Shown one piece after another: positions 1 through 7,971 of a DNA stretch of 58,385 nucleotides. The notes beneath the pieces are model-generated. The model searched no databases, was not told where the DNA came from, and worked only from the letters and a program-made list of their open reading frames with translations. Origin of the DNA: Nitrospiraceae bacterium (lineage in GTDB: Bacteria > Nitrospirota > Thermodesulfovibrionia > UBA6902). The stretch covers positions 1 to 58,385 of the forward strand of contig QZIL01000034.1 in the NCBI GenBank assembly GCA_003599025.1, in the 5' to 3' direction. The position numbers were made by a program, and so were the translations under genes. Positions within the stretch are counted from its first letter, which is position 1, and each line of letters opens with the position of its first letter.

Positions 1-278
1 TGTCCATCTTCGAATTCACGGGCAGCCACATAAAGCAGCCTCAGGGGTTCTATCGCAAAGCTCCTGAACCTGCTACGGGGGGCAGCATCTATTTCCCTGA
101 TCTTCCGGACGAGATAGCCTGTTACTTTTTCTGAGGCGCCTGATATCATTCCTGCTACAATTCTATCATGAATTAATATGATAAGCTTGCGGCCTGACGG
201 ATTTTCATCGAATCTCTTGTGGTAATATTGCAGTGCATCCGACATATAAACATGCCGCACTGCTTTTAAGTCAATCAT
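1..278 (-). CDS. Hypothetical protein, 3' end outside the window
   Basis: An open frame runs from an ATG at 276-278 leftwards to the edge without a stop, giving at least 92 residues. It starts MIDLKAVRHVYMSD and includes GRKLIILIHDRIVAGMISG. The composition looks like a real alpha/beta protein, but I recognise no family. No clear Shine-Dalgarno sequence is visible. The frame stays open upstream into the divergent neighbour, so the start is uncertain. Only about 35 bp separates it from the divergent gene at 314, which would make a very compact divergent promoter. Confidence 0.45.
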   Translation of the reverse strand, partial: MIDLKAVRHVYMSDALQYYHKRFDENPSGRKLIILIHDRIVAGMISGASEKVTGYLVRKIREIDAAPRSRFRSFAIEPLRLLYVAAREFEDG

Positions 279-313
279 TAGTAAAAGAGTGCTGTATGGA
301 TCGGTAAACTTAG

Positions 314-1081
314 GTGACAAATATTCGCAAGCCGATAGACCTTTACAAAAAACTCCCGCGCACAAATTGTGGAAGGTGCCCTTCCGGCAGCTGTATGGCA
401 TTTGCCGTGCAGGTGCTGAGGAAGATGACACCGCTTTCCGGGTGCAGGGAGCTGAATGAGACTTTAAAAATGCAAATTGAGGAAATGCTCTCTGATTCAG
501 GGGACTGGAAGGAGATAAGGTTTAAAGAGTTGCTTGATGAAATTTCAGCATCAGGGTTCTCAACCATGCCCCGAGGCACAGGCGCCCTTGTTAAGGATGA
601 CACGCTTAAGATTTATTATATAGGCAGGGAAATAACATTGGGCTGGTCCGGATTTAATGTGCCTCTTGATATAATGGACAGACTCCTGATTCTCATGTAC
701 CTGAGGCAGGCCGGCAGCGGGGCCCTGTCCGGTATGTGGACTGCATTCAGGGATTTCAAGGACGGCCTGATCAGGTCCGAAAGTTTTCACGAAGCATGTG
801 AAATCCCGCTCGCAAAGATGTTTGAACATAATGAAGACCTGGTACTAAAAAGTCTGACTGAAGCAGGTGCTGAAAAGGTAAAAGGATTTTCCACAGATTA
901 CAGTTATGTCATAAATGCTCTTCCAAATCTTCCCATGCTTGTCCTCATGTGGCCTGCGGATGAGGAATTCGGGGCAGACTGCAAAGTGCTTCTGGACTCA
1001 AGCGCTACTGAATTTCTTGATATTGAAGCGTTGCTTTATCTCGGAATGGCGCTGGTGAGGCATGTAAGAGGAAGAGGCTGA
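314..1081 (+). CDS. 4Fe-4S domain plus DUF3786 protein
   Basis: This is a 255-residue soluble protein. Residues about 8-45 carry CGRCPSGSC followed by a fourth Cys in LSGC. That Cys spacing resembles the 4Fe-4S domain of the large subunit of the corrinoid iron-sulfur protein. The remainder (about 60-250) resembles DUF3786, a domain of unknown function found in anaerobes next to such clusters. An in-frame TAG directly precedes the GTG at 314, and the next Met lies after the first cluster Cys, so the GTG start is effectively forced. The ribosome binding site is weak. A role in corrinoid or one-carbon metabolism is inferred only from the domain pairing; no such pathway genes are nearby. Confidence 0.75.
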   Translation: MTNIRKPIDLYKKLPRTNCGRCPSGSCMAFAVQVLRKMTPLSGCRELNETLKMQIEEMLSDSGDWKEIRFKELLDEISASGFSTMPRGTGALVKDDTLKIYYIGREITLGWSGFNVPLDIMDRLLILMYLRQAGSGALSGMWTAFRDFKDGLIRSESFHEACEIPLAKMFEHNEDLVLKSLTEAGAEKVKGFSTDYSYVINALPNLPMLVLMWPADEEFGADCKVLLDSSATEFLDIEALLYLGMALVRHVRGRG

Positions 1082-1101
1082 TTTGTGTTTGCTTTTAACT
1101 T

Positions 1102-1167
1102 GTCATTCCCGCAAGCGCAGCGCGTCGGGAAACTTCTGGAAAAAGATTCCGGACAAGCCGGAATGAC
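1102..1167. repeat. GTCATTCC-type intergenic palindromic repeat
   Basis: GTCATTCC at 1102-1109 is matched by its inverse GGAATGAC at 1160-1167, enclosing further short palindromes. It lies between the ends of convergent genes and may also act as a bidirectional terminator. Related elements with the same outer ends lie at 23122-23231 and inside the elements at 31459 and 42821. Confidence 0.7.
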
Positions 1168-1175
1168 GTGCTCTT

Positions 1176-1874
1176 CTATATCCCGAACTCCAGAAAATAC
1201 TGATACTCCAGCAGGTCATGGGTCTTTAGCAGTCGATAGCCCGCCTCCTGCAGTTCTTCTATGACCACTTCTTCGGCCATTTTATGGTCACGCGGAGGTC
1301 CGAAATCCGTGTCCTTTATAAAATCAACGACAACTAACCTGCCACCCGTCTTTAAGCTCGGGATGACATTCCTGAAATACTCCACCCTGTTTTCAATATG
1401 GTGGTATGTGTCACAGAGAAAGATTACATCTACAGAATCAGGTGCCAGTTCCGGATCATCAGTCCTGGACACTCGCGCTTCATAATTGCTGAGATTAAGC
1501 TTTTTCGCGTCTTCTTCCATATATTTCACCATCCCCGGCTCGATGTCCAGACCGATCGCCTTCCCTGACGGTGATACTGCAGCAGCTATATGTCTTGTAA
1601 AATATCCAGTGCCTGCCCCTATGTCTACAACAATATCACCAGGCCTCAGGTTCATTGCCTTTACCACTTCAGCTGGTTTCTGCCATTTGTCACGTTCAGG
1701 GTCCTCAAACCGTTTGACCCATAATTCAATATCATCGAATCTCTGCTGAGTTGCCGGAGCATGGTGTTCTTTCTGGTGTTCCCGGTGATGGAAACAGCCG
1801 GTCAGCATGGTCGCTAACACGAAGAAAACAAAGATTTGATTAATAAGGCTGTTCCCGAATGGCCTGATTCTCAT
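1176..1874 (-). CDS. SAM-dependent methyltransferase, predicted lipoprotein
   Basis: This is a class I methyltransferase with the SAM-binding motif VVDIGAGTGYFTR, then GLDIEPGM and the motif IV region DVIFLCDTYHHI. The chosen ATG at 1872-1874 is preceded by a strong GGGGAGGAAT ribosome binding site. From this start the N-terminus MRIRPFGNS... leads to a hydrophobic stretch ending in the lipobox-like LTGC, so the protein is probably a lipid-anchored envelope enzyme, unusual for this fold. The frame stays open upstream, but that part translates a tRNA fragment and is not coding. The substrate is unknown. Before the island inserted, this gene probably lay directly behind the tRNA-Arg gene. Confidence 0.85.
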   Translation of the reverse strand: MRIRPFGNSLINQIFVFFVLATMLTGCFHHREHQKEHHAPATQQRFDDIELWVKRFEDPERDKWQKPAEVVKAMNLRPGDIVVDIGAGTGYFTRHIAAAVSPSGKAIGLDIEPGMVKYMEEDAKKLNLSNYEARVSRTDDPELAPDSVDVIFLCDTYHHIENRVEYFRNVIPSLKTGGRLVVVDFIKDTDFGPPRDHKMAEEVVIEELQEAGYRLLKTHDLLEYQYFLEFGI

Positions 1875-1883
1875 AATTCCTCC

Positions 1884-1945
1884 CCTTTTAAAAAAAATGG
1901 CGCGCCCAGGAGGAGTCGAACCCCCAACCTCCTGATCCGTAGTCA
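1884..1945 (-). repeat. Left attachment-type repeat: displaced 3' half of tRNA-Arg
   Basis: These 62 bp are an exact direct copy of 7691-7752. They contain the CCA end, acceptor 3' strand, T arm, variable loop and most of the anticodon arm of tRNA-Arg(ACG), plus 14 bp beyond CCA. The copy breaks off at the 5' side of the anticodon stem, so this is not a functional tRNA. A displaced tRNA 3' end plus an intact tRNA at the other boundary is the standard footprint of tyrosine-recombinase integration into a tRNA gene. Confidence 0.85.
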
Positions 1946-2393
1946 ATTCGCCTTGATCGAACTTTCAATAACTTACCATAAATCCACATTATTTTAAATT
2001 GGATTATTTGTGCCCAGTGGATAAAATCCATTCTTTTGTACCTGGTTCACCTATAAAATTCACCCATATGGAAAAAGAAGAAAGACTGTAAATCCCACCA
2101 ACTATCCTCAGTTTTGCAAGCCCGTATGTATGGATACATACGGGCTTCCCTCATACAAATCAATAAGTACCTTTGAAAGCCACTCACTAAATAGTAACGC
2201 GCTGCAGGGTGTGACGCAGATAGTAGACATGTCGATTTTTGCACAGTTTTACAGCGGCATATAGTATACTTTTTGTATCAGAGTTTCTTCCTTGACCGAA
2301 AGATATTGAGTATGTTGCTCACTGAGTATCTCCGGTCTTTCTCTATAGGCACATGACTTTTAAAAACTTATTTTTTCAAGTGAGGTATAAGGC
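1946..2393. other. Gene-free left island margin with a perfect hairpin
   Basis: There is no convincing gene in this 450-bp stretch. It holds a perfect 14-bp inverted repeat at 2118-2131/2134-2147 (AAGCCCGTATGTAT and its inverse, 2-base centre) with no T-run on either side. A sequence at 2055-2090 closely resembles 7655-7689 at the other island margin. A possible promoter for the toxin-antitoxin pair, TTGCAC with TAGTAT about 17 bp downstream, lies around 2238-2275, but it is weak. Confidence 0.5.
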
Positions 2394-2582
2394 ATGGAAA
2401 TATTAAAATCAAAACTGGAAAGTCTTTTAAAGGAACTTCCTGAAAAAGTGGATATCGAAGATGTTATTTACCGTATATATCTTTTACAGAAAATAGAGGA
2501 AGGGGAGATAGATATTAAGGAAGGCAGGACACTTTCTCATAAAGAAGCTCTTGAAAGGCTGTCCAAGAAATGGCAGAACTGA
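2394..2582 (+). CDS. Probable antitoxin of a ParE-type module
   Basis: This is a 62-residue, highly charged, helix-rich protein beginning MEILKSKLESLLKEL. It directly precedes, and overlaps by 13 bp, a ParE/RelE-family toxin, the usual antitoxin-first order. Size, charge and position support antitoxin function. I cannot assign it to a named antitoxin family. A GAGGT-like ribosome binding site lies about 10 bases upstream. As in other such modules, the product would be expected to bind its own promoter and neutralise the toxin by direct contact. Confidence 0.65.
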   Translation: MEILKSKLESLLKELPEKVDIEDVIYRIYLLQKIEEGEIDIKEGRTLSHKEALERLSKKWQN

Positions 2583-2875
2583 TTTGGTCTGAAAGAGCGA
2601 TATCCGATATTGAGAACATTTACGATTACATAGCACTTGATTCACTTATGTATGCCCGGTTGACGTCAGAGAGTATTATTGACTCTGTCGAAAGATTGCA
2701 GGGCTTTCCTGAATCAGGACGTCATCTTCCGGAATTTTCACAGATGCCTTATAAGGAGGTAACAATTGGCAATTACCGGGTAATTTATAAATATGATTCG
2801 GGAACGAATGAAGTAAAAATTGTTACTGTTGTACACGGTAGCCGTCTTTTAACAAAAGAGATTCTTTCAGAATAA
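2570..2875 (+). CDS. ParE/RelE-superfamily toxin
   Basis: This 101-residue protein has the typical ParE pattern: an N-terminal LIWSERAISDIENIYDYIA helix region, the mid-protein LQGFPESGRHLPEF, and the C-terminal beta-strands NYRVIYKYD and VKIVTVVHGSRLL. ParE members poison DNA gyrase while RelE members cleave mRNA. The helix and R-x-I-Y pattern favours ParE, but the target is not provable from sequence. The start lies inside the antitoxin gene, implying translational coupling. The module may stabilise the tRNA-associated island. Confidence 0.85.
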   Translation: MAELIWSERAISDIENIYDYIALDSLMYARLTSESIIDSVERLQGFPESGRHLPEFSQMPYKEVTIGNYRVIYKYDSGTNEVKIVTVVHGSRLLTKEILSE

Positions 2876-2904
2876 AGTTATTATTTCTTCAAGAAGGGGA
2901 CGTT

Positions 2905-5900
2905 ATGGCTCGCAAGATTATATTTCTATTTTTTCTGCTGTTACCCTTTTTGACTCCTTCATATTCAAGCGCCGCAGCATTCGGAACAGATCTCGGAGAT
3001 TTCAACGGGGTCACTGCATATTCAAATGGCAGTACTTCCTATTACAGCGGTCAGCAGAACTATTATAACGGCTCGTATACCGGGATTAAGTGGCAGTGTG
3101 TGGAGTATGTAAGAAGGTACTATTTAAGCTGGTATGGAATAAACCTGTATAACGGATCTGGCATGAATGCGAATGAGTTTTATAGCAGGGCATCCGAGAT
3201 GGGACTGGACAGCTACCCCAATGGTGGGACTACAGCTCCGCAGGTCGGAGACATCCTTGTTTCAAACGGCGGGTCTTACGGACACGTTGCTATTGTCAGA
3301 AGTGTTTCGGGTAATCAAGTTTGTACAATTCAGCAGAACTTTTCTAATGATTCGGGAGATGTTAACAGATGTCTTGCGTTGACTGAATCAAATGGCAGCT
3401 TTAGTGTAAGTGGGTCTAGCGGGAGCTATCCGGTTCAGGGATGGCTGAGGGCAGGAGGTTCATTGCCTATCACTGGATTGAGAGTGGGCCTTTTAGTTAG
3501 GAATGCTGCTTCCGTTGATGCTGACGAAGGCAATATTCAGCAATTTCTAAATTCCAACTTTTTCGAATATGATATTGTTGATGCGTCTATGATCAAAAAT
3601 GGAACAGTCGATTTGTCAATTTATAATGTCCTTTATATGAGGACGGCCTCAGAACCTACTTTATACAACGACGCTTATGTTATTTCCAGGGTCAAAACCT
3701 GGATTGAGCATGGCGGAAAATTAATTATCGAATATAATGGGGTCTATTTAGCCCAGTATTTGGGCGCCGGTAGTATTTCAGGTTCATGTTGGGGACCGGC
3801 TGTTATTGATGCATCGTTTTATGTAGAAAATATAACAACAAGTCCTTTGTTTACAAATATTGATACATGGTCTCCTCCTAGCTTACCTGATGATGATAAT
3901 CAGTTGATCGCTAAGCTTGCCAGCACCGGAGGTTATTGCTACCCGGTATTAGATTTTGCTTCGGAGAGTACCCTTGTTTTATTTAAATTTTTATATACGA
4001 CTTATGGCTGGTATGGTCAAAGTACAACCAGTGATTACTGTATGCAACATACAGGTCTATGTACACCCGACAGATCAGTTTATGATGAAAGTAATATGTC
4101 ATGGTTCTGGCCTAACGGTGTAGATGATAGACAAATTGAAATTGCAAGGGTTGGTAATGGCGTTATTGTGAGACTGGGAATGATCTTGCTTCAAATGGTA
4201 CCAGCAAATAGTTTAATAGTTGGCCCAGCAACAGATCAAATCAGAAATAATGCAATTAGGTTTGATCTCTTGTCTGGGTCATTTGGTACATTGGATCATT
4301 TTGATATTACTGCGCCAGACGGAAGCTCTATTGGCGAGCAAACAGTGAACGGTCAATTCCCGATTAAAATAACTGCCAGAGATGCCAATGGAAGCATTGT
4401 GAATTACAATGGGGAAGTATCATTGTGGAGTAATGCAGGAAAAGTCAAACCTACAACCATATCTTTAACAAACGGAACTTGGTCCGACAATGTAAAACTT
4501 TATGAAAAAGGGACAGGTATCAACATTGGAGCAAGCGGAGGTGGGAAGTCGGGAACGAGTAATGATTTTCAGGTAACAGGTTCTGGGTCAGGTCTCGGAC
4601 GTATATTCGGTAATGTTGATGATAATAGAGGTAATTCCTTAGCAGGTGCAATAGTATACCTGCAAGATTATAACAGGAACAATACTTATTCAAGAACAAC
4701 GGATGCATGGGGCCACTATGAATATGGCAAGACTATTCCCTGCGGATATTACTTCTTGAGAGCTGAGCATAATGGAAAGTCCAGCGATGAAATAAAGATT
4801 TTCATTCCTGAAGACAAAGCACTATATTTATGGCCGATAAAAATCCCTATTCATGTTGATGATGCTCATGATCCCGTGATATTAATTCCTGGGATAGCAG
4901 GATCAAGTAAAAAAAGCTCGACAAATGTATTTCCCAGACTACCGAAACAATATCCTACTGAAATCGATAAACTTGAAATCCATGATCCAGGAGGTTGGTT
5001 AGGGCCAGGCTGGGAATCCTTAGTATCTGAGCTTCAAAATATTGGATATGAAGATGGCGATACAATTATACAATGTCCATTTGACTGGCGTATGCCGGTT
5101 GAGGACGTTGCTAAAACATATTTAAGGGATTGTATTAATAAAGGTAAACAGAAGACCGGGAAAGTAAATATAATTGCACATAGCACGGGAGGTCTTGCAG
5201 TACGTGCTTATATTCAGAGTAATAGCTATTCTAATGATATAAACAAGTTTGCAATGGTTGGCGTACCAAATCAGGGTTCTGCAAAAGCATACTATATGTG
5301 GGAGGGGGGAGATCCAGTCATTGTTGATACAATGGAGGGAGTTGCTGCATTTTATACAAAAACAACTGAAAAACTATATGAAACAATGACTGGTAAACGG
5401 TTCTCTATAGATATGAATAAGAAAATCATCAATAAATTTTACCACGAGCATGTTCCAGAATTAGGGGATCTTCTTTATTCTGAAGATTTTTTAATAACAA
5501 AGGATAGCCCGTATCCCTTGAAAGTCACATCATCGGACAGAAACACTTTTCTTGAATTATTAAATGCTGATCCAAACAAATATAGAATGGGAAACGGTAC
5601 AGCGTCAGTTGATACAGCTGTTTTTGTTGGTACGGGGCAAAAGACTATGAATGATATTAGGGTGCAATCGCCAAACAATTTATATCTGGATGGAGTTCCA
5701 GAAAAAAGGAGTGACTCACAGCCTGTCTATTTAAAAAATGGTGATACAACTGTCTTAGAGAGCAGTGCACTGTTTCCCTATTATGATGGATGGGCACGCC
5801 CCCCTATTTCAAAAGCTGGTGGACACATGCAACTAATTTACAAGTTTAGAGATGAATTAATTCAGTTTCTTGAAGGAACACTTCCGGTGCAGAACTCAGT

Positions 5901-7413
5901 TGTAGCTTCAAAAAGTATTTCAAATATACAACAAATGTCAGCCAGTGTGAGCAGCAATACGCTCATACTCTCTATTGATGGCAACGTACAGCCATATATC
6001 ATTAACCCTGATAGTCAGGCTATTGGTATAAATCCAAACACAGGAGATGGAGAAAATGATATTCCAGGCTCTGAAATATCATTTGTAGCTGATTCTGCAA
6101 GTATTGTCATACGCAATCCAGTTAACGGATCATATACGGTATATATTAAAGGGACAAAAAATGAAGACTATGATTTAAGTGTAGAGTATATGTATGACAC
6201 AGATACTGCAAGTCACGATTACAGAGGGTTTAACCACGCCAATACAACCTCCCTCACATTCGACATCAATTCCAGTTCAGTAGAACAGATTACAGTAAAC
6301 CATGCACCTTTGCCGACGACAGGTCTTCAAGCTGATGCTGTAGATTCAGGAGGTCTTATGACAAGACTTACTTGGAATGCGAGCATTGATCCCGAAGTAA
6401 CAGGCTACAACATCTATTCAAAAGAGATAGGTGAACCTTATCTGACGCAGATAGGAACTTCAACATTAAACACGTTTGATACAGGACATCGGTGGGCAGC
6501 TAATTCCTCAATAAAGACAAGGACATATGCTGTATCCGCTGTCAAAGCCGATAATACAGAGAGCTTTTTATCCAACATGGTAGAAAATAATGACCGTGAT
6601 CACGACGGGTTATCTGATGAAGAAGAAATTAATTACGGAACGTACATCAATAACTCTGATACAGATGGTGACGGACTTAATGATTCCGAGGAATTAAATA
6701 GAGGAACCAATGCACTGCTTACAGACACAGATGGAGATGGACTTTCGGATTTTGTCGAATCCCAAAATGGAACCGATCCCTTAAATAGTGATACAGACGG
6801 AGATGGCACCAACGACTTATCTGATACATGTCCGACCATCCCGCCTGCGAATATTCTCGATGAAGTACCTTTTTATTACACTTCTCTACAAGCGGCTTAT
6901 GATTCAGCGCTTGATGGGGACACTATCCAATGTCAGGATTTATTAATATACGGAAATCTTCTTCTTGATATTAATAAATCAGTCACCTTGCAGTGTGGAT
7001 ATAATTGTGATTATACAGCCATCACAGGAAATACGAAGATTCATGGAGATATGATAGTAAGTGACGGGCTGGTTACCATAGAAAACGTTACTCTCATGCC
7101 CCCAGATACTATTCCGCCTGGACCACCAAGCGAAATTGATGGCGCAGTTATTTCGTCAGATCAAATAGACCTATGGTGGACTGCGCCGGCCACAAACGCT
7201 GACGGGTCACCATTAACTGATTTTTCAGGTTATTTCATATATTACGGGTACAGTTCTGGGTATTACACTACTTATATTGATGCGGGCAATGTAACGTACT
7301 TCCCAGTTACTGGGCTTACAAGTGGAGTAAACTATTATTTTTCTGTTGATGCATATGATATATCAGAAAATCATTCAAATTATGGTAGCGAGGTTAACTT
7401 CACGACTCCTTAA
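2905..7413 (+). CDS. Giant secreted CHAP / lipase-like / FN3 / calcium-repeat protein
   Basis: This 1502-residue protein has a Sec signal peptide (residues 1-24). Domains as I read them: a CHAP-type amidase/peptidase (about 40-185; Cys65 in KWQCVEYV, His127 in YGHVAIV); a glutamine-amidotransferase-like region (about 190-290); an Ig-like segment (about 465-560); a carboxypeptidase-regulatory-like beta-sandwich (about 565-635); and an LCAT-like alpha/beta hydrolase (about 655-985). The hydrolase nucleophile elbow is AHSTGG (Ser760), with Asp947 in NGDTTV and His974 in GGHMQL completing a plausible triad. An FN3-like domain (about 1136-1225), thrombospondin type 3 calcium repeats (DTDGDGL, about 1230-1310) and a C-terminal FN3-like domain (about 1400-1502) follow. 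It would be exported and could cut both peptidoglycan and lipids. No C-terminal anchor is evident. It is the main cargo of the island. Confidence 0.8.
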   Translation: MARKIIFLFFLLLPFLTPSYSSAAAFGTDLGDFNGVTAYSNGSTSYYSGQQNYYNGSYTGIKWQCVEYVRRYYLSWYGINLYNGSGMNANEFYSRASEMGLDSYPNGGTTAPQVGDILVSNGGSYGHVAIVRSVSGNQVCTIQQNFSNDSGDVNRCLALTESNGSFSVSGSSGSYPVQGWLRAGGSLPITGLRVGLLVRNAASVDADEGNIQQFLNSNFFEYDIVDASMIKNGTVDLSIYNVLYMRTASEPTLYNDAYVISRVKTWIEHGGKLIIEYNGVYLAQYLGAGSISGSCWGPAVIDASFYVENITTSPLFTNIDTWSPPSLPDDDNQLIAKLASTGGYCYPVLDFASESTLVLFKFLYTTYGWYGQSTTSDYCMQHTGLCTPDRSVYDESNMSWFWPNGVDDRQIEIARVGNGVIVRLGMILLQMVPANSLIVGPATDQIRNNAIRFDLLSGSFGTLDHFDITAPDGSSIGEQTVNGQFPIKITARDANGSIVNYNGEVSLWSNAGKVKPTTISLTNGTWSDNVKLYEKGTGINIGASGGGKSGTSNDFQVTGSGSGLGRIFGNVDDNRGNSLAGAIVYLQDYNRNNTYSRTTDAWGHYEYGKTIPCGYYFLRAEHNGKSSDEIKIFIPEDKALYLWPIKIPIHVDDAHDPVILIPGIAGSSKKSSTNVFPRLPKQYPTEIDKLEIHDPGGWLGPGWESLVSELQNIGYEDGDTIIQCPFDWRMPVEDVAKTYLRDCINKGKQKTGKVNIIAHSTGGLAVRAYIQSNSYSNDINKFAMVGVPNQGSAKAYYMWEGGDPVIVDTMEGVAAFYTKTTEKLYETMTGKRFSIDMNKKIINKFYHEHVPELGDLLYSEDFLITKDSPYPLKVTSSDRNTFLELLNADPNKYRMGNGTASVDTAVFVGTGQKTMNDIRVQSPNNLYLDGVPEKRSDSQPVYLKNGDTTVLESSALFPYYDGWARPPISKAGGHMQLIYKFRDELIQFLEGTLPVQNSVVASKSISNIQQMSASVSSNTLILSIDGNVQPYIINPDSQAIGINPNTGDGENDIPGSEISFVADSASIVIRNPVNGSYTVYIKGTKNEDYDLSVEYMYDTDTASHDYRGFNHANTTSLTFDINSSSVEQITVNHAPLPTTGLQADAVDSGGLMTRLTWNASIDPEVTGYNIYSKEIGEPYLTQIGTSTLNTFDTGHRWAANSSIKTRTYAVSAVKADNTESFLSNMVENNDRDHDGLSDEEEINYGTYINNSDTDGDGLNDSEELNRGTNALLTDTDGDGLSDFVESQNGTDPLNSDTDGDGTNDLSDTCPTIPPANILDEVPFYYTSLQAAYDSALDGDTIQCQDLLIYGNLLLDINKSVTLQCGYNCDYTAITGNTKIHGDMIVSDGLVTIENVTLMPPDTIPPGPPSEIDGAVISSDQIDLWWTAPATNADGSPLTDFSGYFIYYGYSSGYYTTYIDAGNVTYFPVTGLTSGVNYYFSVDAYDISENHSNYGSEVNFTTP

Positions 7414-7690
7414 GTCAAATAAAAAATAAAGCTGCCCTCATAAGAGGTATTGGTTTCGGTCCACAAATACTTAACGATCGGAAGATAATTAGGAGTAGTT
7501 GCCAATTTTATTTATTGCCCTATCACAGTGAGGAAAAAACCTGGAATTCCACAACACGATTATTACCAACCCTCTGACTGACATAAGAATGGACTTATAT
7601 TGACGCTTATTGAAAATAATGATAAATTGAATAGTTAACAAAATATGAGTGGAAAAAATTCACGCATACGGAAAAAACAAAAAGCTGTAA
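7414..7690. other. A+T-rich right island margin, no gene
   Basis: No coding frame or terminator is convincing here. The last part (7655-7689, beginning AAAATTCACGCATACGG) resembles 2055-2090 at the left margin in the same orientation, at about 30 of 36 positions. It could be a recombinase arm-type site or a trace of an earlier insertion. Confidence 0.4.
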
Positions 7691-7752
7691 CCTTTTAAAA
7701 AAAATGGCGCGCCCAGGAGGAGTCGAACCCCCAACCTCCTGATCCGTAGTCA
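7691..7752 (-). repeat. Right attachment-type repeat inside tRNA-Arg
   Basis: This is the partner of 1884-1945, identical over 62 bp. It comprises the 3' part of the intact tRNA-Arg gene and 14 bp beyond its CCA end (T8 followed by AAAAGG on the minus strand). Recombination between the two copies would excise the island and leave one tRNA directly upstream of the methyltransferase gene. Confidence 0.85.
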
Positions 7753-7781
7753 GGCACTCTATCCAATTGAGCTATGGGCGC
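7705..7781 (-). tRNA. tRNA-Arg(ACG)
   Basis: Read on the minus strand, GCGCCCA pairs with TGGGCGC as a 7-bp acceptor stem. The D arm contains GCTCAATTGGATAGAGT. The anticodon stem CCTGA/TCAGG encloses loop CTACGGA, with anticodon ACG templated at 7745-7747. The T arm is GGGGG/CCTCC around TTCGACT. The discriminator base is G, and CCA is encoded at the 3' end. All arms fold, so this copy is functional. A34 would be deaminated to inosine to read CGN codons. Confidence 0.95.
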
Positions 7782-7971
7782 TGTCTTTTGATAACTGACT
7801 GCTGCAATTAATCAGAGCACTATTATACTTAATTCGGTCAGATATTTTCACTCACGCCCCGGTGGTGAATTGTCGGGACGCTTAAAAGGGGAGAATTGTA
7901 AAAAATATCATATTACTGTTTCCTGAGGTATACTCTGAATTATAAATATAGAAGCCGGTCAGAGACACGCG

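Larger units (their letters stand above)
1884..7752. mobile_element. tRNA-Arg-associated genomic island without an integrase
   Basis: The 5.9-kb segment is bounded by the 62-bp direct repeats at 1884-1945 and 7691-7752. The intact tRNA is at the right boundary. The cargo is a ParE-type toxin-antitoxin pair and one very large secreted multidomain protein. The cargo is visibly more A+T-rich than the flanks, suggesting transfer. No integrase, excisionase or relaxase frame is visible, so the element is either a decayed remnant or was moved in trans. Confidence 0.7.

Noticed and set aside
1875-1946. N-terminal extension of the methyltransferase frame (MTTDQEVGG...)
   Set aside because: It translates the displaced tRNA fragment and the ribosome binding site. 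The ATG at 1874 has a strong Shine-Dalgarno sequence and starts a proper lipoprotein signal.
2047-2244. 65-residue minus-strand frame
   Set aside because: It spans the perfect palindrome, has a biased composition (FFFF, repeated aromatic residues) and no ribosome binding site or recognisable similarity.
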